12,644 nucleotides of DNA, from assembly GCA_016928525.1 (NCBI GenBank), contig JAFGKO010000360.1:1-12644 (forward strand), given 5' to 3'. The translations under genes and the position numbers were made by a program. This DNA is from Anaerolineales bacterium. GTDB taxonomy: Bacteria; Chloroflexota; Anaerolineae; Anaerolineales; Villigracilaceae. Positions 1 through 7,455 of the stretch are shown one piece after another. The notes below the pieces were generated by a model that saw only the letters and a list, made by a program, of their open reading frames with translations, was not told where the DNA came from and made no database searches. How positions within the stretch are numbered: position 1 is the stretch's first letter; every line of letters begins with the position of its first letter.

Positions 1-126
1 CGGGAGCGACGGGCGTCGACTGCTCGTTGGCTGCGTGATGGTTACGGGAAGATTCAGGCTATTTCTCCGAATTTCACCCCAACGCATGGTCGCGTAATCA
101 ACGTCCCTCTGTGCCAGTCGGCCTGA
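1..126 (+). CDS. C-terminal end of an unidentified protein (partial)
   Basis: An open frame enters from the left edge (codon 1 at base 1) and ends at TGA 124-126, leaving 41 residues. The fragment is basic at its start (RERRASTARWLRDGYGK) and ends NVPLCQSA. It is too short for a family call. The case for a real gene is that the frame is open from the edge and stops 22 bases before the next ATG, in the same direction, as in an operon with the membrane protein that follows. The basic Arg/Trp-containing stretch could be part of a nucleic-acid-binding protein, but that is a guess. Confidence 0.45.
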   Translation, partial: RERRASTARWLRDGYGKIQAISPNFTPTHGRVINVPLCQSA

Positions 127-148
127 TGGGTTTGAGGAGGCTGGCAAA

Positions 149-1024
149 ATGACACTCGGTATCCGTCCACTCACCCAAGAACAACGTCAAGCCACGCGCC
201 AGGCTGCCCGCCAGGCCGTTGTGCGCTCTATCGGCCCTCGTCCCACGCGGGATCAATTCGTCCATCACACCGTGAGCAGATATCCTCCGTCTTTCACCCG
301 GCTCATCAGCGGGCTGTGTATCATTCTGTTGTTGGCAGCTTTCACACCTTCGGCCATTCGTCTCTATGTCATTGGCTCCTGGGCCTTCGGTCAGGCCATT
401 GATCATCCGGTGGCGATGACGGTGGTCGGATTGGCGACCGTGTTGTCTGCCGAAGTTGGCCAGGTCGTGTTTTCGCTGGCTTTGGCAACCCTGGGTACTT
501 CCGGAGTTTCTCACAAGCTCCTCTATGCGTCGATGGCGATAACTACGATTCTAAGCCTCACGGGCAATATTCAGATCAGTTTACCCGGTCACATGAGAAG
601 TCCCTTCGCCTGGTTAGAATCGATTGCTCCTCCCATCTTAGTGCTTTCAACCGCCTACGTGTTGAAGGAGCAGGCTCTGGAGTCCATTGAACGTCGACAC
701 GCCAATGAACGTGTGTTTCAGGCTGCACTAACTGACTGGCAGGTTGCCGTTAGCGATCCGGAAGATCATCCACAATGGCTACAATTTTACGCGAATGCAT
801 TGCGGGATGCGCTGCGGAAAGCTAACAATCGCCGCCAGGAGGTACTCAGCCAGATGACTCGGGATGACTGGTGTGCAGCTGTGACGCGAGAAATGGAGGC
901 TGAGCAATGGTATGAGCAACCGGAGCAAGATGAAACGCTGAGCGAAGCACAATCGCCAGCCTTAGATGCGCCAATCGCCAGTCACAATGGCAACTCCCCA
1001 AAAGTGACCGTCGCCGCCGGATGA
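149..1024 (+). CDS. Four-helix membrane protein with charged cytoplasmic tail, function unknown
   Basis: The protein has 291 residues. The start is well supported: GAGGAGG at 134-140 lies 8 bases before ATG 149. Residues 1-45 are basic and Gln/Arg-rich (EQRQATRQAARQAVVR). Four hydrophobic segments follow at about 51-75, 87-116, 122-144 and 153-172. Residues 175-255 are charged and probably helical, and the last 35 residues look disordered. The second helix carries a Glu (AEVGQ). A basic N-terminus, four helices and a long soluble tail recall the DUF2637/SpdB-type membrane proteins of actinobacterial conjugative plasmids, but I see no diagnostic motif and offer this only as a hypothesis. Its stop overlaps the start of the zinc-ribbon gene (ATGA), so the two are probably translationally coupled. 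I do not recognise a family. Confidence 0.8.
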   Translation: MTLGIRPLTQEQRQATRQAARQAVVRSIGPRPTRDQFVHHTVSRYPPSFTRLISGLCIILLLAAFTPSAIRLYVIGSWAFGQAIDHPVAMTVVGLATVLSAEVGQVVFSLALATLGTSGVSHKLLYASMAITTILSLTGNIQISLPGHMRSPFAWLESIAPPILVLSTAYVLKEQALESIERRHANERVFQAALTDWQVAVSDPEDHPQWLQFYANALRDALRKANNRRQEVLSQMTRDDWCAAVTREMEAEQWYEQPEQDETLSEAQSPALDAPIASHNGNSPKVTVAAG

Positions 1025-1161
1025 GGCGCTGCATGGTATGTGGCGAAGTACTGCCAGAGCCATCCTCAGCAGGTGGGCGGCGACGGGTTTATTGTTCGAA
1101 TGCTTGTCGGCAGCGCGCCAAACGTGAACGTGACAAACAAACTGTGCTCAGCCCTGGTTAG
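1021..1161 (+). CDS. Small zinc-ribbon protein, 46 residues, start overlaps upstream stop
   Basis: The ATG at 1021 overlaps the TGA of the membrane-protein gene (ATGA), so translation probably restarts there; the stop is TAG 1159-1161. The protein has four cysteines in a zinc-binding layout: C4-x2-C7, then C25-x3-C29, with the typical phrase YCSNACRQRAKRER. Small proteins ending in a YCS.ACRQRA-like motif are common in actinobacterial and Chloroflexota genomes, where they are usually annotated as hypothetical. The very basic stretch after the second pair (RQRAKRERDK) could contact nucleic acid. The role is unknown. The overlapping start and the position in a same-direction operon argue that it is expressed with its neighbour. 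A longer frame at 1040-1228 on the same strand is a shadow. Confidence 0.75.
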   Translation: MRRCMVCGEVLPEPSSAGGRRRVYCSNACRQRAKRERDKQTVLSPG

Positions 1162-1180
1162 TTCGCCAGGGCTATTTCTT
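1150..1180 (+). terminator. Hairpin terminator of the leftmost operon
   Basis: AGCCCTGG (1150-1157) pairs perfectly with CCAGGGCT (1166-1173) around an 8-base loop, and ATTTCTT follows. The T-run is short and interrupted, so intrinsic termination is likely but not textbook. The stem contains the last codons of the zinc-ribbon gene and the loop contains part of its stop codon, so a ribosome finishing that gene would cover the hairpin. Confidence 0.6.
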
Positions 1181-1470
1181 GGCGTTCCAATGGACGCGAA
1201 TTTTGCTCTGGATGAGCGATTCGGCTAACACAGACGTCCAGAAACCCAATTGCTGTAATTCAGATTGCCTATCAGTGGCGGGTGCGAGGTTGCCGCTGTG
1301 CTTGTTCTCCATTAGGCCGATTTTTTTGAACGGCACGGGATAAACTTGTAGCGTGACATGTAACACATCCTTACTACGAATCGCAGATTTTCAAGGGATG
1401 TCATAGAATACGGCTACTTTGGTCAAGGATAGACAACAGTATTTTGTTTTTGGCTGGTGGGTGATCCAAT
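1181..1470. other. Intergenic stretch without a convincing gene
   Basis: Between the terminator and the first protease I see no RNA gene, insertion sequence end or reliable promoter. There is a T7 run near 1321 and an imperfect inverted repeat (ACATCCTT near 1365 with AAGGGATGT near 1394). There is also a TAGAAT near 1405 without a matching -35. A 64-codon minus-strand frame (1172-1366, GTG start) lacks a properly spaced ribosome site. The promoter of the protease gene presumably lies here but cannot be placed. Confidence 0.5.
1460..1467 (+). promoter_or_regulatory. Unusual ribosome binding site of the plus-strand protease
   Basis: No GGAGG precedes ATG 1471. GGTGATCC ends 3 bases before the start and is complementary to the GGATCACC just upstream of the usual anti-Shine-Dalgarno core in a standard 16S tail. 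Aligned on that tail, its position corresponds to normal Shine-Dalgarno spacing. The 16S tail of this organism is assumed, not seen. Confidence 0.4.
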
Positions 1471-3615
1471 ATGGCAATCAAGAGGAGACTCGCACTTTGC
1501 TCATGTATTGGCGGAATTGTGCTAATCATTCTTTCGATTAGTTTTTTTATCGCTCTTCCCATTTCCCTCGGTCAGGAACAGTTAACTCCAACCCCCGTTG
1601 GCATAATTGCCATTCAGGGTGGTGACAACATGGGGCGCGTGCAGTTGTTGACGATCCCCGACATTATTGACCGCACTGGGATTCGTGCCTGGCAGGATGC
1701 TGGTTGGACAGGATATGGGATACGGGTCGGCATATTGGACCAAGCCTTCGGTGATTTTCTTAGCTTTGAAGCCACGAGCGGTAAATCGGTGTCCGTCATA
1801 CCAGGTGCAGACAAGAACTCTCTTTCCGCGGATACCGTCACGCATGGGACCGATGTGCTGGCCATTATCAATGCCATTGCGCCCGGCGCAGAACTCTATG
1901 CCTGTCGCTATACAACGTTTGATCAGTACGTTGGCTGTATTGACTGGTTCATTACATCCGGCGTCAAGATCATCAACCACTCGGTGGGCGTCCCAGCATT
2001 ACCCCTGGATGGCACAAACATCTGGGCGCGGGAAGTGGACCGGGCGGCTCGCTCGGGGATTCTATGGGTCAATGCGGCGGGCAATTTCGCGGGGGGATAT
2101 ATCAGCGATTTCTTCACTGATACCAATTTGAACTCCTATCACGAATTTCGCGGCTCAGGTATCACTGAATCCTTGGGCGTAAATCCCATCAGCTCTGCGT
2201 ATGGCCGCGTGATGTTAAGCTGGGAAGGCAATGATCAGTATGCGGCGAACGAAATTGATTTTGATCTGGAAGTGATCGATTTTGGCGAAAATATTATTGC
2301 CGAGTCTCGCCAGCCTCAAACAGGCAATCCAGGCGAAATCGCACTCGAATGGACCCAGGTGCAAATGTCACAGCCGTTTGGCGTGCGCGTGCGGAATGTA
2401 GATGGCCGCGGAGAACAGGTCCATTTCGTCTTATTTGTTGAATTTGCCTCGCTTCCAGGTGGTATTGGGCGGGAATCGATTATCGCTCCCGGTGATAGCC
2501 TCAGCGCCCTGACAGTTGGCGGCCTTCAGGGTTATCAGGTCGCCCCCTATAGCTCACGGGGTCCGCTGAGTTCTGGTGTGATCAAGCCTGACCTGGTAGC
2601 CCAGGCGGAGATCATGTTACCTAATGGGCGCTTGTTTGTCGGCACTTCCGCATCTGCCCCGGTTGCTTCGGGTGTGGCAGCTTTGGTATGGGAAGCGAAT
2701 CGTACCTGGATTTACGACCAATTGTTTGGTTATCTGCGCGAGTCCGCTCAAGATGATAGTGAATTTCCGGGCCAGGATGCTAACTATGGTATGGGACGCC
2801 TGTACCTCTTTGCGCCAGAAATAATTCTAACCCCTGCACCGGCAACACCTATGCCTATAGCAACCAATGGTTCAACAAACATGTCAACACCAGCTGTAGA
2901 AACAAGCTCGTCTCCCACAGCCACATTATCCCCGACAGCAACATCCACACTCACCGTTACACTTAATGCTTCAGAAGTCAAACCGTGCACCATACACACT
3001 GAGCAGGCTAATGTCGATGTGCGGGTAGGACCAGGAGCGGAACGTGGGGTATTCATATCTTTGCCTGTAGACCAGGATTTTCGTGTGATCGGAAAAGCTG
3101 AGGCGCAAGATGGCTCATTATGGTGGGAGATCGATAAGGACTCTATACAAGGTGGAGCACAGGCAAACAGTTTGTGGGTTGCTCAAGAGAATGTTACAAC
3201 AGTCGGCGACTGTAATTTGGTGCCCGAAAGTGTAACCCCTCCTGTTGTATTTGATGCTTCACCGGATATGATCTCATCCGGTGTGAGTCTCCCAGTGACC
3301 TTCCAGGGCTACGCAAGTTTCTTGGAAGAAAATACTAATCACTATTTCTCAGTTACCACATCAACAACAGCTGTTTTTTCAATAAATCTTGATCCCCCAA
3401 CAGATGCAGGATGTGGAATCTATTGGGCCATTATCCATAATACTGGAGCAGGATGGTTCTCTGTGGCGCAAGGATACTTTCACAACGGAAGTACCTATTC
3501 ACAGAGTGTCACATTATCTTCAGGAGAATATGTCTTTCGTGCTTCGGGAGCACAGTACCCTGAGGCTGAGCCTTTTTGCCCACCTGGACATTTGTATACT
3601 GCCAAAATCCAGTGA
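1471..3615 (+). CDS. Secreted subtilisin-like serine protease (S8) with SH3-like and beta-sandwich tail
   Basis: The protein has 714 residues. It starts with a basic N-terminus and hydrophobic segment (about 8-33), a signal peptide or anchor. The catalytic domain runs from about 45 to 447. The nucleophile triad is Asp90 (VGILDQAFG), His125 (THGTD) and Ser393 (GTSASAP), with oxyanion Asn205 (NAAGN). Between Asn205 and Ser393 lie 188 residues, against 66 in subtilisin BPN', because a beta-rich domain (about 215-330) is inserted. C145 and C156 are conserved in all three local paralogues. No I9 propeptide is visible: only about 15 residues separate the signal region from the core. A Thr/Pro/Ser linker (452-500) leads to an SH3-like module (506-575, with VDVRVGPGAERG) and a final region (590-714) that looks like a PPC-type beta sandwich. 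The expected role is extracellular proteolysis; the substrate is unknown. The gene is monocistronic and convergent with the TIR gene. Confidence 0.9.
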   Translation: MAIKRRLALCSCIGGIVLIILSISFFIALPISLGQEQLTPTPVGIIAIQGGDNMGRVQLLTIPDIIDRTGIRAWQDAGWTGYGIRVGILDQAFGDFLSFEATSGKSVSVIPGADKNSLSADTVTHGTDVLAIINAIAPGAELYACRYTTFDQYVGCIDWFITSGVKIINHSVGVPALPLDGTNIWAREVDRAARSGILWVNAAGNFAGGYISDFFTDTNLNSYHEFRGSGITESLGVNPISSAYGRVMLSWEGNDQYAANEIDFDLEVIDFGENIIAESRQPQTGNPGEIALEWTQVQMSQPFGVRVRNVDGRGEQVHFVLFVEFASLPGGIGRESIIAPGDSLSALTVGGLQGYQVAPYSSRGPLSSGVIKPDLVAQAEIMLPNGRLFVGTSASAPVASGVAALVWEANRTWIYDQLFGYLRESAQDDSEFPGQDANYGMGRLYLFAPEIILTPAPATPMPIATNGSTNMSTPAVETSSSPTATLSPTATSTLTVTLNASEVKPCTIHTEQANVDVRVGPGAERGVFISLPVDQDFRVIGKAEAQDGSLWWEIDKDSIQGGAQANSLWVAQENVTTVGDCNLVPESVTPPVVFDASPDMISSGVSLPVTFQGYASFLEENTNHYFSVTTSTTAVFSINLDPPTDAGCGIYWAIIHNTGAGWFSVAQGYFHNGSTYSQSVTLSSGEYVFRASGAQYPEAEPFCPPGHLYTAKIQ
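2824..2970 (+). repeat. Low-complexity Thr/Pro/Ser linker of the plus-strand protease
   Basis: Codons 452-500 encode a spacer with repeated TPAP, SPTATLSPTAT and similar blocks. It separates the GC-rich catalytic part from the AT-richer tail and marks the probable domain-exchange boundary. Confidence 0.6.
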
Positions 3616-3627
3616 GAAAATTTCACT
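3611..3627. terminator. Weak hairpin between convergent protease and TIR genes
   Basis: AGTGAGA (3611-3617) can pair with TTTCACT (3621-3627) around an AAA loop, with one G-T pair, and it overlaps the TGA of the protease gene. No T-run follows on the plus strand. On the minus strand GGATTTTGG follows, so it could serve the TIR gene, whose stop is 64 bases away. The evidence is modest. Confidence 0.3.
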
Positions 3628-3690
3628 TCAGTCGTATCTCAGAGCATGCACAAGTGGCTTCTTCGAGAATTCCGCAAAACAAACTGAACA

Positions 3691-6063
3691 TTATCGTTCA
3701 TATAAAAAAGCATATATAAATCCATTACTTCTATTTGCCCCCCATGTCTTTTCCATATCTTCGGCAAGTACCAGAGGGCCTTGTTCTATACCGATAGTGT
3801 GAAGCGTTGTGCCATCGAGAGGGTTGACCATCGTCAATATTCCTAGGCTTGCCACATAAGCGGATCCCTCATCTACCAGAATATCCACAACGGGTAACAT
3901 GAGGTGAATCGGATTGCCAGCTTCCATAACTGAAGCGGAGACAAGATCATATCTTATGGGTGCGAGTTGTCGCCGTGCCCCACCATAAGCAAACCATACC
4001 ATTGTCCCATCATACACGATAACATCCGGGGGCGCACCGCCGAACCCCAGTGCGTTATGCTGTTCGCCCGTTGTCAGATCAATCACGGTGAGCATACCTG
4101 TGTCAGCGTTTGCAGCCCACAGATATTTTCCAGTCTCTTCGGCTAACGTAAGGGCAGGCCATTCGAGCGTATAAGTTAAGGTTGCGGTTAGCTGCATCAG
4201 ATCGACGAGCCAGATAGCACCGGTACTTGTCGCCAACCAGAGGGCATTCCCATCGGCGGAACTGGCATTGTTGAGCGTGATCGGCGAGCCGTCCAGACTC
4301 AAGTGCAAGCACTCTTCACGTAAATCAGCCAACCGGCACAGGTTCCCATTCTTATCGATTAACCAAAGTGCATCAGCAACTCCTACAACGTCCACCAGAC
4401 CGGGATGGATGTAGTCCGGCAGAATGAATTGTGTTACGGTGTCGTCGTTCGTCGCCAACCACTTTTGCGCGCCGAAGCGGGCCAGCGCTTGAGGGGATAC
4501 CTCTAAAGGTAGTGTGACGTGCGAGGTTTTGCTGCCCGTATCGTAGACGATCAGGCTGGGCCCCTTAGAGTCGGCGATCCATAAAAATGTTCCATCATCC
4601 ATTACCATCTCAACCCATATATTGGGCAAACCCACAAGTTGAGGCGTTCGGTTCCCTGAAAGGTTGCTTTCAAACAGTGAGCCCTCATCAGACACGACCC
4701 ACATGATATTTTCGCGTAGCGTGAGTTGTTTCGGCTGTACCTCTAGCGCGATTGGCTCCAAAATCTGGCAGCCTTGCATACTGACACTGCGTATCGCCCC
4801 CTCTTCGCCGTGACCGTAAGCGACCCAGACCGCGCTGCGCCCATCCACCACCAAAGCTGAAGGGGCTTCACCGATCTTCAGACGCTCACGTTCGCAGAAA
4901 CTAGCGCGTTCGCCCGTCTCGCGATCAAAACTAGCCGCGGCCAGTTCGCCGGTATCGTACAACGCCACCCAGAGGGTATTCTCCACACTGGTTATGGCAA
5001 CGGGTTCGCCGTTGAACGCCCAGATGGCCTTTAATTCCAGGGTAGCCGGATCAAGCGCAATAACCTGCTGTCCAATCGAATCGGCGATCCACAACCAGTA
5101 CCCATCATAATGCAGAGCACTTGGGCGAAAAGTCTTACTGATTTGGGGACGCAGCGGGTATGCACGCGGATCCCCCTGGTTATCGGCTGGAGACCAGATA
5201 TTCAGCGGTGAACCAGTGGCTGTGTCCAACGCGAACAGCGTTCCATTCACATCGTAGCCCCACAGCGCCATGCGTCCCTCTGCGCTTGGCGCAATGACCA
5301 TTGTTCTAGGCGTGTCAGCGAATCCGTCCACGCGAACACGCAGCGCCTCGCGTGACATTTCGTTTGCCAAAACGTCTGGGGGAATAGGCTCTCGAACAAA
5401 GTCAAACCCACTGGCGGGTGTGGAAGTGGAAGTAGCTGTAACCTGCGCAACCGGATTGGGCTTGTCTGATTCCGAGGATCCGAAGAAATCTTTTACTCCC
5501 TGATAGATCGTCGTGATATTTGCCAAAAACGCGACAATTGCAGCTGTCAAGACGGCTAAGCCGGTGATTCTCACCCAAAGTTCCTTGAACCACGGCTGTC
5601 GGCTTGGCGGCGTTGGCGGATGTGCCTGTAGAGTCAAGCCTTTGTTTTCAAGCGCCTGGGTTAACTCCTTGAATTTGTCCTGATAAATCTGTTCTTTGTT
5701 TCTACGCGCTTTGTGCCAGGGGCGGAAGTCGATGTATTGGGCACCTTGTATCTCAATCGGCCAATCCTCAGGTGGGATGGTCTTGAGCAACACAGGGACG
5801 ATTGAGCGTTTCAAGCTGTCGGCGCGGGAGAGTTCTTTTCGGCAGTAGTCAGACTCAAGGTACTCCGGCGAGAGAATGGCGATCATAACGGGGCACTGTG
5901 CGATGCCGTTTTCAATGGACTGCCGCCAAGGATCGCTCCCTTTAATCTTGCTCTTGTCTATCCAGACCTCAAGTCCTGCGCTTTGGAGATCGCGGGCCAG
6001 ACGCAACGCGAGATCTTCTTGAGTGCTACGATAGCTGAGGAAAACAGGTCCTTTTGCGCTCAC
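3691..6063 (-). CDS. Membrane TIR-domain receptor with tandem beta-propeller repeats
   Basis: The protein has 790 residues. The start is GTG 6063, because AGGAGG lies 6 bases upstream. Residues 5-140 form a TIR domain (FLSYRSTQED, LEVWID, ILSPEYLESDYCRKEL). Glu77 in KEL sits where NAD-cleaving TIR domains have their catalytic Glu. Residues 166-185 form one membrane helix preceded by basic residues, which suggests TIR inside and the rest outside. After a short Thr/Ser/Pro spacer, about 13 repeats of roughly 40 residues follow, each with an LW(I/V/L)A-type strand: W268, W325, W365, W413, W455, W495, W535, W567, W609, W649, W690, Y736 and W774. This fits two six- or seven-bladed propellers of the YVTN/SMP-30 type. 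By family knowledge TIR domains signal by oligomerising and often cleave NAD+. The propeller probably senses a ligand; this is inference. Confidence 0.88.
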   Translation of the reverse strand: MSAKGPVFLSYRSTQEDLALRLARDLQSAGLEVWIDKSKIKGSDPWRQSIENGIAQCPVMIAILSPEYLESDYCRKELSRADSLKRSIVPVLLKTIPPEDWPIEIQGAQYIDFRPWHKARRNKEQIYQDKFKELTQALENKGLTLQAHPPTPPSRQPWFKELWVRITGLAVLTAAIVAFLANITTIYQGVKDFFGSSESDKPNPVAQVTATSTSTPASGFDFVREPIPPDVLANEMSREALRVRVDGFADTPRTMVIAPSAEGRMALWGYDVNGTLFALDTATGSPLNIWSPADNQGDPRAYPLRPQISKTFRPSALHYDGYWLWIADSIGQQVIALDPATLELKAIWAFNGEPVAITSVENTLWVALYDTGELAAASFDRETGERASFCERERLKIGEAPSALVVDGRSAVWVAYGHGEEGAIRSVSMQGCQILEPIALEVQPKQLTLRENIMWVVSDEGSLFESNLSGNRTPQLVGLPNIWVEMVMDDGTFLWIADSKGPSLIVYDTGSKTSHVTLPLEVSPQALARFGAQKWLATNDDTVTQFILPDYIHPGLVDVVGVADALWLIDKNGNLCRLADLREECLHLSLDGSPITLNNASSADGNALWLATSTGAIWLVDLMQLTATLTYTLEWPALTLAEETGKYLWAANADTGMLTVIDLTTGEQHNALGFGGAPPDVIVYDGTMVWFAYGGARRQLAPIRYDLVSASVMEAGNPIHLMLPVVDILVDEGSAYVASLGILTMVNPLDGTTLHTIGIEQGPLVLAEDMEKTWGANRSNGFIYAFLYER

Positions 6064-6069
6064 GCGTTT

Positions 6070-6075
6070 CCTCCT
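6070..6075 (-). promoter_or_regulatory. Ribosome binding site fixing the GTG start of the TIR gene
   Basis: Minus-strand AGGAGG lies 6 bases upstream of GTG 6063. No ATG is nearer in frame, so this site decides the start, and the TIR domain begins directly after it. Confidence 0.75.
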
Positions 6076-6095
6076 GGTGTGCCAAACAGCTTGAG

Positions 6096-6122
6096 AATAT
6101 ATCGCTTTGCTGTCTTGAGCAA
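6096..6122 (-). promoter_or_regulatory. Possible promoter of the TIR gene
   Basis: In the 110-base gap between the divergent TIR and exported-protein genes, minus-strand TTGCTC (6117-6122) is followed after 15 bases by TATATT (6096-6101). The spacer is shorter than the optimal 17. No clear promoter is seen for the rightward gene. Confidence 0.25.
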
Positions 6123-6173
6123 TTGTGATACAGTTCGATTGGGTTGAGTTTTGTTTTACGGTGAGGGTGTTAT

Positions 6174-7436
6174 ATGAAATGGCAGCGGTTGGTTCGGCTG
6201 GGAATCCTCTTGCTTGGCCTGATAATGATCCTTCTTCCAGTTAGTACCATCGCCGGGCAGCAAAACATGCCGGAGCGTGTTCAGATTTACCGTTTCATCC
6301 GTTTTACCAGCCACGAACGCGCAGGCGATATTCGCTGGATCGAAATCTGGGAGAGCCATGACGATTCGCGCCGTGCGCGGCAGGTAGTGATGGTGGACGG
6401 TATGGGTGGACAGCAGGGCGTAGAAGTCAGTTGTTATTACGCCCTGGCGATTGGAGCTGGCGTGCCTGTGTACATGGCGGATGGGGAGCGCGTGCCAGTC
6501 GATACGGCGGATCGGCTGTGGGATATTTTCGAGAACAAGCGTCTGGTAGCTCAATCCGAACTCTTTGCCACCGAAACCGACTGCAAGGCCGAAGGTTCCG
6601 AAAACGTCAATGGCATTCAGACTCAACATTGCAGCTTTGAGAACGTGGATGCTTCTACGCTTTTTCTGATCCGCCCACCTGCCACTTCACGCGGCGAACT
6701 TTGGACGGCGGCAGATGGCGGATTCCCCGTGCGCTACGAATTTGAGGCCAATGGCAGCGATGGGGATGTCTTCCATCGCTTTGAAGCGATTGCGCCGCCT
6801 GACAACTTTGTTATTGCGCCGCCGCACGATGTTGACCTGCTTTGTTTTGACGATGGGTTCCCGGTTCCCGATACAACCATTCCGCTGACCGGCGGTAATT
6901 TGACTTACGCGGCATTCGAATCAGATATGAATATGGATGAGCTTGAGCGCTTCTATGACCGGTCGCTGCTTCCCGCGTGGTCCAGCGAAGGTAGCGACGA
7001 GCAAGGTGCACGCATCTACAAACACACTCTAGACAGTGGGAACGAGTGCCAGTTGCATTTGCGGCTCACACAGCGCGCCGATGCGCGCGGCACCTATCTG
7101 GCGGCCAGCGTGTACCCCTCGTATGTGGAAGCCGCCAATCTGCCCTCTCCACAAGGGTTTGAAGAACCGGTGGTTGTGCAATCGCTCACCAGCGCGACCA
7201 TAACGATAGATGGCGATGTTGAAACCGCGCTTGCCGAATATATTCCTTCCCTGGAAGGCACTGGCTGGGTGATGCGTGAGGAACTGACCGACATTCGCGA
7301 GGATTCGGCGTTTGTGACCCTTGCCCGCGACAATTACGAAATGCACATCACGGTTGATGGCAGAGACGGCAAGACTGTCCTCCGCCTACAGACACGGGTG
7401 GCGGTTTGTGGCTCAACGTTTACTATATACCCTTGA
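6174..7436 (+). CDS. Exported protein with LolA/LppX-like N-terminal region, function unknown
   Basis: The protein has 420 residues. GAGG (6163-6166) lies 7 bases before ATG 6174. Residues 1-28 form a signal peptide (hydrophobic 8-23, probable cut near STIAG). The part from about 30 to 225 alternates short beta strands, with phrases such as GELWTAADGGFPVRYEF and FHRFEAIAPPDNFVIAPP. This resembles the LolA/LppX fold, which holds lipid-like ligands in a half-barrel. Residues 240-320 and 340-410 look like two copies of a small module with a helix before a Trp (MDELERFYDRSLLPAW; VETALAEYIPSLEGTGW), as in many exported Chloroflexota proteins. The mature part has six cysteines (87, 137, 153, 224, 292, 412), compatible with three disulfides outside the cell. 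It diverges from the TIR gene and could share regulation with it. The family call is tentative. Confidence 0.8.
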   Translation: MKWQRLVRLGILLLGLIMILLPVSTIAGQQNMPERVQIYRFIRFTSHERAGDIRWIEIWESHDDSRRARQVVMVDGMGGQQGVEVSCYYALAIGAGVPVYMADGERVPVDTADRLWDIFENKRLVAQSELFATETDCKAEGSENVNGIQTQHCSFENVDASTLFLIRPPATSRGELWTAADGGFPVRYEFEANGSDGDVFHRFEAIAPPDNFVIAPPHDVDLLCFDDGFPVPDTTIPLTGGNLTYAAFESDMNMDELERFYDRSLLPAWSSEGSDEQGARIYKHTLDSGNECQLHLRLTQRADARGTYLAASVYPSYVEAANLPSPQGFEEPVVVQSLTSATITIDGDVETALAEYIPSLEGTGWVMREELTDIREDSAFVTLARDNYEMHITVDGRDGKTVLRLQTRVAVCGSTFTIYP

Positions 7437-7438
7437 AT

Positions 7439-7455
7439 GAAAAACCCATCTGGTT
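7439..7455 (-). terminator. Weak hairpin after the minus-strand protease pair
   Basis: Read on the minus strand, AACC-AGATG-GGTT is followed by TTTC. The stem has only four pairs, so this is a candidate only. It lies in the 74-base gap between the convergent exported-protein and protease genes. Confidence 0.25.

Noticed and set aside
1092..1102. GTTCGAATG, resembling a tRNA T-arm.
   Set aside because: It lies in the zinc-ribbon coding region, and no acceptor stem or other arms can be folded around it.
1172..1366. 64-codon minus-strand frame in the gap before the first protease, ending in LIQSKIRVHWNAKK, faintly like the first helix of Dps/ferritin-like proteins (HWN).
   Set aside because: The GTG start has a purine run only one base away, the frame ends in the terminator after the HWN-like motif, and no continuation in another frame is found. 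The similarity is too short.
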